This document shows, piece by piece, positions 1 through 5,372 of a stretch of 5,372 nucleotides of DNA. The stretch comes from Marinilabiliales bacterium. Its GTDB lineage: Bacteria > Bacteroidota > Bacteroidia > Bacteroidales > F082. Location: the NCBI GenBank assembly GCA_002869465.1, contig PKSW01000301.1:1-5372 (forward strand), read 5' to 3'. A model generated the notes under the pieces. It was not told the DNA's origin. It did no database searches and saw only the letters and a list, made by a program, of their open reading frames with translations. Within the stretch, counting starts at the first letter, position 1. Each line of letters begins with the position of its first letter. A program made the position numbers and the translations under genes.

Positions 1-2038
1 GTGGCATTTGCACAATCTCTGCTACCACATCAACATCTTCGGGTATGAAATCGTTATTAAGATAATTGATTGTCAACCACTCGTAGGTCAACGCGTATCT
101 ATGGTCATCAGTAGCTACCGGTGTTAGTAAATCATTAAAGCGCTGAGAAAATTCCTGGTGAAATTGGTTCGCAAGATTCGCATTGTAGATGATCAAGGTG
201 TTTTCATCGTTAATGGATTCAGCAGAGGCTGACCAGTTATGCGATCCGGTGATTACAACAGGATTTGCATCCCCTTCCTGGAAATCCATCAACGCATATT
301 TGTGATGAAATACGGGTCCATCCGGCCATTCACTCCCATCAGGATTGAGGTAATTTCTCACATTCACCCCATTATTTTTCAGGTACTGGTATTCACTACC
401 CGTGTATTCTACATAATCAATAATACCTCTGATTTCCAGACCATTTTGCTGTGCATCAGCAATGGAAGTTCCTAATGAATTCTCCGTAAATACCATCACG
501 CCAAATTCAATATTGCTTTCCGCCTGATCAATAGCAGCTTTAATTTTTGAAGTCGTATTATCAGAAGGTGAAAAATAAGCGTCTATCGGGATATCATTAA
601 TAAGAAATTTATGAGGTGTATTATCCGTTTTTTCAGCTCCAAACCTGGCATTCTCTTCATTGTAATCTGCACCATCACTTCCCCACATTTCTTCAAATTC
701 AAGTGTAAATCCCAACGCCAGGCTTTTATCCTGAATACAAATCATATTATTGTAATCCCAACCCAAATTATTGATTGTATGATTTAAAGAACCTGTAATT
801 AACCACGCCCCCATTTCATTCTCCGCATCAATGATAATGAATTTGTCGTGCATAATTGCTTCTGTATTTCCATAAAGGACCGGAATATTTTGGTTCAGAT
901 TATCAAGTGCGGGGTTGTTTCCATTATCGTCCGTTATATATCTTACCTGAACACCATTGTCGTAAGCAGTATTAATAGCTGCAACAATTTCATCCGACTC
1001 CTGCTCATACATGGTTATATCCAGCGTTTGCTGTGCCATGTTGATATAATAAATGACCGTATCCGTAATATTTGAAGTCCAAACAGCCATCTCTTCTCCT
1101 GCTACTGAATGATCAACTTGATGATTGAAATAAAGTTTTACCATTCCCGAAGAGGTTGAAACGGTAGCATATGGTCTTGTAAAATCTGTTGTAGTATCGG
1201 CGCCTGCAACGGAAAATGGCCTTATATAATAGATGCTGGATGGATCCAGATCAGCTAACGCTAACTCATGTGCTGTGACATTCCCGGAAACTGATACATG
1301 GCCTCCTTCCAATTCAGGTGTTGTTCCCCAAAACAATTCTGTGGTAGCCTCTATATTGGTTTCCCATGCGAGTGTAATTGAAGTTTGTTCCAGATTAATC
1401 TGCGTTGGCTCACTCACAAAAAACAGGTTCTCCATGATGACAATATCATTTTCATCACGGGGTTCGATCTTATAAAAATCGAATGAATAATTCAAGGGTC
1501 CGGTTACGGAATAGTTTAACCCAATATCAGGGGAATAAGCTACGCCCATATCATCCACAACACAGGGGCCTGAATTATCATCCAATTCCCATTCTCCATA
1601 ACCCAGGTTATCATTGGTGCATGTCGCATTTTCTACTTTTACAAGTACACCCTCATATGCTTCATCATTAATTTCGCCGGTATTCAATACGGAAGCAGGA
1701 GGTAGCGTATTTCCTGCGGAAAGCAATGTGAATGAACTTACATTTTTAAGCTCTGTTAGTTCATAATATTCATCCACTTCGGCAGTTAATTCAATTTCAT
1801 CACCAAGCGTAACATTCTCATTGGAATACACATACACTCCATTCCAGGCTCCTTCCCCATCCTGGATAAAATAACTGCCACTAAAAACCCCGGTAACAAT
1901 CCCGTAGGTATTAACAACCTGGCCTTCATAAGGCGAAACATCTTGTTGGCCCTGAATCTCATAAATGGTCACATCAGGTTGCGAATAAAGCACAAGACAT
2001 GACAAAATAAATGATAAAAGAATAGCTAATTTTTTCAT
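1..2038 (-). CDS. Exported phospholipase-D-superfamily (HKD) nuclease-like protein with OB-fold and Fn3-like domains; C-terminus cut by window edge
   Basis: A secreted bilobal PLD-superfamily phosphodiesterase; 679 residues are visible and no stop is reached. Residues 1-19 form a signal peptide ending LYS before Gln20. Residues 24-200 resemble the OB fold of YhcR/ExeM-type extracellular nucleases (GIVTG, YFIQDGEG, GVYVY, LGDEIEL), with Cys140 and Cys159 possibly disulfide-bonded. Residues 205-297 look like a fibronectin-III domain (ITLAW, LDPSSIYYIRPFS). Two catalytic motifs follow: H397-x-K399-x4-D404 with GSLN at 416-419, and H578-x-K580-x4-D585 with GSHN at 598-601, so one chain can form the whole active site. 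Residues 641-679 look like the start of an Ig/cadherin-like repeat. In this superfamily the first His forms a phospho-enzyme and the second protonates the leaving group. The OB fold favours nucleic acid over lipid as substrate, but this is inference. An in-frame ATG two codons upstream (2042-2044) is possible; the chosen start gives the typical MKK signal peptide. A type IX sorting domain could lie beyond the edge. Confidence 0.93.
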   Translation of the reverse strand, partial: MKKLAILLSFILSCLVLYSQPDVTIYEIQGQQDVSPYEGQVVNTYGIVTGVFSGSYFIQDGEGAWNGVYVYSNENVTLGDEIELTAEVDEYYELTELKNVSSFTLLSAGNTLPPASVLNTGEINDEAYEGVLVKVENATCTNDNLGYGEWELDDNSGPCVVDDMGVAYSPDIGLNYSVTGPLNYSFDFYKIEPRDENDIVIMENLFFVSEPTQINLEQTSITLAWETNIEATTELFWGTTPELEGGHVSVSGNVTAHELALADLDPSSIYYIRPFSVAGADTTTDFTRPYATVSTSSGMVKLYFNHQVDHSVAGEEMAVWTSNITDTVIYYINMAQQTLDITMYEQESDEIVAAINTAYDNGVQVRYITDDNGNNPALDNLNQNIPVLYGNTEAIMHDKFIIIDAENEMGAWLITGSLNHTINNLGWDYNNMICIQDKSLALGFTLEFEEMWGSDGADYNEENARFGAEKTDNTPHKFLINDIPIDAYFSPSDNTTSKIKAAIDQAESNIEFGVMVFTENSLGTSIADAQQNGLEIRGIIDYVEYTGSEYQYLKNNGVNVRNYLNPDGSEWPDGPVFHHKYALMDFQEGDANPVVITGSHNWSASAESINDENTLIIYNANLANQFHQEFSQRFNDLLTPVATDDHRYALTYEWLTINYLNNDFIPEDVDVVAEIVQMP

Positions 2039-2053
2039 GATCATAAATTTCTT

Positions 2054-2067
2054 GAGTAAAGATACTA
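2054..2067 (-). promoter_or_regulatory. Probable promoter -7 region of the PLD-like gene
   Basis: Read on the minus strand this is TAGTATCTTTACTC, containing TATCTTTA. That matches the Bacteroidota -7 consensus TAnnTTTG at all but the last base. It ends 18 bases before the ATG at 2038, which would give a leader of about ten bases. No convincing -33 TTTG was found at the usual distance. The identical 14 bases precede the divergent gene, which supports a functional element. No Shine-Dalgarno sequence follows, as is common in this phylum. Confidence 0.5.
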
Positions 2068-2152
2068 CATCTTAAAGACAGCATCTGTATTTTTTCCTTC
2101 CCAAATCTAAATAAACTCCGATATCATTTCATCCGTTAATCAAAAGTTGTTT

Positions 2153-2166
2153 TAGTATCTTTACTC
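2153..2166 (+). promoter_or_regulatory. Probable promoter -7 region of the DUF3857 operon
   Basis: TAGTATCTTTACTC contains TATCTTTA, one mismatch from the Bacteroidota -7 consensus TAnnTTTG. It ends at base 2166, and the ATG is at 2189, so the leader would be short (roughly 20 bases) and A-rich without a Shine-Dalgarno sequence. The -33 element is weak: GTT at 2135-2137 lies 18 bases upstream of the box, and TTTC at 2127-2130 lies 25 bases upstream. The same 14 bases occur in reverse orientation in front of the PLD-like gene. Confidence 0.5.
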
Positions 2167-2188
2167 CCCTAATTAAAAATCACAGCAG

Positions 2189-4141
2189 ATGATCAAAAAA
2201 ATTCTTTTGCTGGGCATCAGCCTGTTTTTATTGCAGGCCGCTTTCCCGGCTTCCATTCCCGAACTAATTAAAAATTCCGGTTGCAGTGCCGATTACCCCA
2301 ATCAACACCTGCTTGTCATTTTCGACAGCACCAGCGTTGATATGCAGGAAAGCGGTTTGAGTTTTTATCATACCCATACACTGTATAAAATACTGTCCGT
2401 TAAAGGCGCTAAAGATTTCAATGTTTTCAAATATGGCTACGATCCACTGTCGGCTTATGTGGATATCGAAAAAGTAATCATATACCGAAAAAACGGTGAA
2501 ATTGAAGAATTGGACATGAGCCAGGTATACGATTACCCGGCACCTGCAAGGATGATCTATTGGGGCGCACGTGAAAAAATGATCGAGATCGGACGGCTGG
2601 AACCAGGTGATGCCATCGAAGTGTTCCTGTTCAAAAAAGGATATACCTATGCACTGTTGCAGGACGATGATGATAAATACATTCCGCCCATGCGGGGACA
2701 TTTTTATGATATCGTTCCCTTTTGGAGCAGCGATCCGTTGCTTTGTAAATATTACAGTGTAGCCATCCCGGAGGATAAGCTGGTACAATACCGTTTCTAT
2801 AACGGCACTGTAGAATCTTCTGCTGTGCTTGAGGATGGAAAAATGCATTATACCTTCATTAAAAAAGACATCATGCCTTTTGAAAGGGAGGCCCGTATGG
2901 TGGATCCTTCAGATGTGGCACCCAAACTTCTCATCTCTACCAGCCCCGACTGGTATGCCAAATCGTTGTGGTTTTATAATGTGAATGAAGACTATGGAAG
3001 CTTTGAATCAACACCTGAGATCGACAAAAAAGTGGCCGAAATACTGGCAGATGCCCAAACGGAGATGGATTCCATTTCACTGCTCACCCACTGGGCTGCA
3101 GACGAGATAAGGTATTCAGGTATTTCGATGGGCCCTGGTGAGGGCTATACCCTACACAGTGGCGAAATGAATTTTACTGACCGTTGTGGAGTTTGTAAAG
3201 ACAAAGCCGGTATGCTGATCACCATGCTGCGTGCTGCAGGTTTTGAATCCTATCCTGCGATGACAATGGCTGGCTCACGCATTGATTATATTCCTGCCGA
3301 CCAGTTCAACCATAGTGTTACAGTCGTTAAGTTACGCAATGGCGATTATAAGATCCTCGATCCCACCTGGGTACCGTTTTTGCGTGAACTCTGGTCGAGT
3401 GCCGAGCAGCAACAGAATTACCTGATGGGTTTGCCCGAAGGTGCCGACCTAATGGAAACCCCCATTTCAGCACCTGAAAACCATTTTTTCAGAATTAAAG
3501 GGAAGTCGGAACTCCTTGAAAATGGCACGTTAAAAGGAGAATTTACACTCACCGCCGAAGGACAATCAGATGCCACCATCCGAAGGATGTTTACCGGTAA
3601 TTACAAATCGGAATGGGAATCCTCGATTGAAGAAGAACTGCTGAAAGTAGCACCGCAGGCAGAAATCATCAGCATGGATTTTGGTAAACCTTATGCTTAC
3701 CAGGAAGATCATATACGCATCACCGTTAAATATACCATTCCCGATTATGCCTTTGTAACTGATGAGGAAATCATTTTCACCCCGCTGGTGGTGGCCAACC
3801 TGTTTAAAAGAGGCATGTCGCATATGTATTTCGATACAAACCTGGAAGAGCGTAAATATGGTTTCCGCGACAGGTGTTCGCGATTGGTGGAACTAGATGA
3901 AACAATCAAACTACCTCAGAAAGGCACTTTAGTAGCCTTTGATTTTGATGAGCAGGTGGGCAACGAAATAGCTTCATTTACAGGAAAAATATCCCTGGAT
4001 GGCAATTCACTCAGCGTGAGTGAAAAAGTAACGCTTGGAAAACGGGTGTACGAAGCTGAAGATTGGGAGATGTTCCGGAAAGTGGTTCAAAACCAGCAGA
4101 AATTTGCTGAAACTCCTCTTGTAATCCAATTAAATAATTAA
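2189..4141 (+). CDS. Exported DUF3857 and transglutaminase-like protein with intact catalytic triad
   Basis: Complete 650-residue protein. Residues 1-21 form a signal peptide (lysines at 3-4, hydrophobic core 5-18, cleavage probably near FPA/S). Residues 45-235 match the DUF3857 pattern, a beta-rich domain with alternating strands and a LEPGDAIEV segment at 137-145. Residues 285-395 form the transglutaminase-like (papain-fold) core: Cys336 in GVCKDK, His375 in FNHSV and Asp391 in ILDPTW make a complete triad, so a thiol-dependent acyl-transfer, peptidase or amidase reaction is possible. The true substrate of this family is not established. Residues 430-650 are a C-terminal beta-rich region, resembling the DUF3858-type tail of this family. 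Length is normal for the family. Cys333 lies three residues before the nucleophile and could affect redox behaviour. The ATG at 2189 gives a full signal peptide close behind a promoter-like box. It is first in an operon with the related gene 25 bp downstream. Acting in the periplasm or at the outer membrane is inferred. Confidence 0.92.
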   Translation: MIKKILLLGISLFLLQAAFPASIPELIKNSGCSADYPNQHLLVIFDSTSVDMQESGLSFYHTHTLYKILSVKGAKDFNVFKYGYDPLSAYVDIEKVIIYRKNGEIEELDMSQVYDYPAPARMIYWGAREKMIEIGRLEPGDAIEVFLFKKGYTYALLQDDDDKYIPPMRGHFYDIVPFWSSDPLLCKYYSVAIPEDKLVQYRFYNGTVESSAVLEDGKMHYTFIKKDIMPFEREARMVDPSDVAPKLLISTSPDWYAKSLWFYNVNEDYGSFESTPEIDKKVAEILADAQTEMDSISLLTHWAADEIRYSGISMGPGEGYTLHSGEMNFTDRCGVCKDKAGMLITMLRAAGFESYPAMTMAGSRIDYIPADQFNHSVTVVKLRNGDYKILDPTWVPFLRELWSSAEQQQNYLMGLPEGADLMETPISAPENHFFRIKGKSELLENGTLKGEFTLTAEGQSDATIRRMFTGNYKSEWESSIEEELLKVAPQAEIISMDFGKPYAYQEDHIRITVKYTIPDYAFVTDEEIIFTPLVVANLFKRGMSHMYFDTNLEERKYGFRDRCSRLVELDETIKLPQKGTLVAFDFDEQVGNEIASFTGKISLDGNSLSVSEKVTLGKRVYEAEDWEMFRKVVQNQQKFAETPLVIQLNN

Positions 4142-4170
4142 TGCTTAACGAGAAAAAACTTCGAACATGA
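4139..4170 (+). promoter_or_regulatory. Operon junction with possible translational-coupling mini-ORF
   Basis: The TAA stop of the upstream gene (4139-4141) overlaps an ATG at 4141 (TAATG). That ATG opens a nine-codon frame ending in TGA at 4168-4170, which overlaps the ATG of the next gene (ATGA at 4167-4170). A ribosome could therefore pass from gene to gene by two termination-reinitiation steps. There is no terminator-like hairpin or separate promoter in the 25-bp gap, so the genes are almost certainly co-transcribed. The mini-ORF itself may be chance. Confidence 0.3.
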
Positions 4171-5372
4171 AAAAAATAATCTTCGCCATATATTGCCTGT
4201 CTATTGTGAGCCTGACTATTGCACAGACTGAAAAAGCGGATGCTGAATACCAGAGTATCCTAAAAGAATACACCTTGCATCAAGACGGCAGCATCGATTT
4301 CCACTATTCCAAGCAGCTGAAACTGCTGAGTCACTATGCTTTTCATCGTTTGTACGGCGAAACATTCATCATTACCAACACCGATTTTCAAACTTTGAAA
4401 ATAAACGAAGCCTACACCATCATGGCGGATGGCAAAAAAGTGGTTACCCCTGATAATGCCTTTAATGAAGTATTACCACGATTTGCCAATAATGCACCCG
4501 CATATAATCATATCAGAGAGCTGGTGGTAACACACACAGGTTTGGAAGTTGGCGCCGTAATCCATCTGGATTACACCATCCATTCCGAAAAAGGATATTT
4601 CCCGGCACTGATGTTTGACGAAGTGTTGATTGAATCCTCCCCGGTGCAAGAGTTGGTAGTAAAAGTCAATCTTCCTGCATCCAAAAAACTGAATTATAAA
4701 CTACTAAATACTAGTGGCGAACCTTCAATAAGTACTGAAAATGGCCAACAAGTGTATACCTGGACTTTTAATAACCTTCCTGCTTCTTCAAAAGAGGATC
4801 ACCAGGTAAGTGGACATTTGGATGCCCCGCGGCTGGTATTCAGCAGTGCTGAAGATTTGAACTCGGTGTATCACACATTCGTTAGTCAGGATGCATTTCA
4901 ACTGGAAACCAGTACACAGATGAACGCATTGGTTGAGGAGGTAATATCAGAAAACCCCGATCAATTATCAGCAGCCCTGGCTTTTCAGAAAATCGTCAGT
5001 AACAACCTGAGCAACCTGAACATTCCTCTGGAATACACGGCTTTTATCTGCCGTTCACCTATTGAAACATGGAACAGCAACCAGGGTACAGAACCTGAAA
5101 AGGTATTATTGCTGAGTGCATTATTGCAAAAAGCGAATATTACAGCCACACCGGTAACTATCATTCCCAAGCCGCTTTTTGATAAAAAGATCGGTGATCT
5201 TTTAAGCTTTCAAAAATTTGCCGTCATGCTTGATTTGGAAAATGATGATAATGTACTCCTCTCTGCCAACCAAACAGATGACCAAAACCTGCTATTCAGC
5301 ATGGCCGGTCAAAGCTTGTTAAAATTGGATCCTAACTTGAAAAGTCCCGCTCTGTTTTCAATTGAAAAAGAA
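4167..5372 (+). CDS. Exported DUF3857 protein with degenerate transglutaminase-like domain; C-terminus cut by window edge
   Basis: 402 residues are visible in an open frame that continues past the right edge; family members usually run to about 600-700 residues. Residues 1-19 form a signal peptide (MKKIIFAIY start, ending TIA before Gln20, a usual cleavage site in Bacteroidota). Residues 40-225 are DUF3857-like; GLEVGAVIHLDY at 125-136 aligns with the LEPGDAIEV segment of the upstream protein. Residues 265-370 align with the transglutaminase-like core, but the triad appears lost: the GxCxDK signature reads GTEPEK, placing Glu309 at the Cys position. Lys350 and Ser366 sit at the His and Asp positions by my hand alignment. 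Hydrophobic spacing is kept (VLLLSALLQKANI against MLITMLRAAGF), so the fold is probably retained without this chemistry. The reading frame shows no stop or frameshift, which argues against a decayed gene. It is likely a paralogue and partner of the upstream enzyme. Whether it binds substrate or regulates is unknown. Confidence 0.9.
   Translation, partial: MKKIIFAIYCLSIVSLTIAQTEKADAEYQSILKEYTLHQDGSIDFHYSKQLKLLSHYAFHRLYGETFIITNTDFQTLKINEAYTIMADGKKVVTPDNAFNEVLPRFANNAPAYNHIRELVVTHTGLEVGAVIHLDYTIHSEKGYFPALMFDEVLIESSPVQELVVKVNLPASKKLNYKLLNTSGEPSISTENGQQVYTWTFNNLPASSKEDHQVSGHLDAPRLVFSSAEDLNSVYHTFVSQDAFQLETSTQMNALVEEVISENPDQLSAALAFQKIVSNNLSNLNIPLEYTAFICRSPIETWNSNQGTEPEKVLLLSALLQKANITATPVTIIPKPLFDKKIGDLLSFQKFAVMLDLENDDNVLLSANQTDDQNLLFSMAGQSLLKLDPNLKSPALFSIEKE

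Larger units (their letters stand above)
2054..2166. repeat. 14-bp inverted repeat with 85-bp spacer in the divergent promoter region
   Basis: The arms at 2054-2067 and 2153-2166 are perfect reverse complements over 14 bases and diverge immediately outside. Each arm covers the likely -7 box of the gene it faces. The simplest reading is two similar promoters, since the core six to eight bases are consensus. The extra identity on both sides could mark a shared activator or sigma-factor preference. Confidence 0.6.

Noticed and set aside
239..1671. Four plus-strand open frames of 62 to 80 codons
   Set aside because: All are antisense to the PLD-like gene, whose minus-strand frame is open throughout and carries both HKD motifs. 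Their translations look like random composition.
1..2038. Lipoprotein signal at ILSC in the PLD-like signal peptide
   Set aside because: Leu at the -2 position is a poor lipobox, and the hydrophobic core continues past the Cys to a good cleavage site before Gln20.
2142..2153. AAAA-GTTG-TTTT possible hairpin before the plus-strand operon
   Set aside because: Four A-T pairs are too weak for a terminator stem, and it sits between divergent genes where no transcript needs to end.
2264..2848. 194-codon open frame on the minus strand
   Set aside because: It lies wholly antisense to the DUF3857/transglutaminase-like gene, its translation shows no recognisable domain or signal, and the plus-strand frame has clear family motifs.
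3566..3823. 85-codon minus-strand open frame
   Set aside because: Antisense to the C-terminal region of the intact DUF3857 gene, with no promoter or domain evidence.
4985..5170. 61-codon minus-strand open frame with a hydrophobic start
   Set aside because: Antisense to the degenerate transglutaminase-like domain. The hydrophobic stretch is what antisense of such coding sequence often yields.
1..5372. A defence or mobile-element system, suggested by a PLD nuclease near uncharacterised genes
   Set aside because: All three proteins carry export signals, and no integrase, transposase, reverse transcriptase, CRISPR repeat or ATPase partner is visible, so an intracellular defence role is not supported.

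Overview
The window looks like part of a Bacteroidota chromosome. The evidence is moderate A+T content, exported proteins whose predicted mature N-terminus begins with Gln, no clear Shine-Dalgarno sequences, and promoter-like TAnnTTT boxes. Two proteins also carry a DUF3857 plus transglutaminase-like architecture that is common in that phylum. The genus cannot be fixed from the sequence alone.

Layout. Positions 2 to 2038 (minus strand) hold one long open frame that runs off the left edge. It encodes an exported, modular phospholipase-D-superfamily protein: a signal peptide, a YhcR/ExeM-type OB fold, a fibronectin-III-like domain, two complete HKD motifs, and what looks like the first strands of an Ig/cadherin-like repeat. 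A 150-bp divergent intergenic region follows. It contains the same 14-bp promoter-like sequence in both orientations, one copy in front of each gene. From 2189 rightward there is a two-gene operon. The first gene is a complete 650-residue DUF3857/transglutaminase-like protein with an intact Cys-His-Asp triad (4141 is its last base). After 25 bp comes a second DUF3857 protein (4167 to the right edge, 402 residues visible), in which all three triad positions appear to be replaced.

How the genes may work together. All three products are predicted to leave the cytoplasm. The two DUF3857 proteins are probably diverged paralogues made from one transcript. An active-looking enzyme paired with a degenerate partner suggests, but does not show, a hetero-complex or a binding/regulatory role for the second. 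The phospholipase-D-like gene is divergently transcribed and may simply be a neighbour; the shared promoter sequence is the only sign of a link.

No RNA gene, mobile element, CRISPR array or convincing terminator was found. The remaining open frames of 60 to 195 codons are antisense shadows of these three genes.
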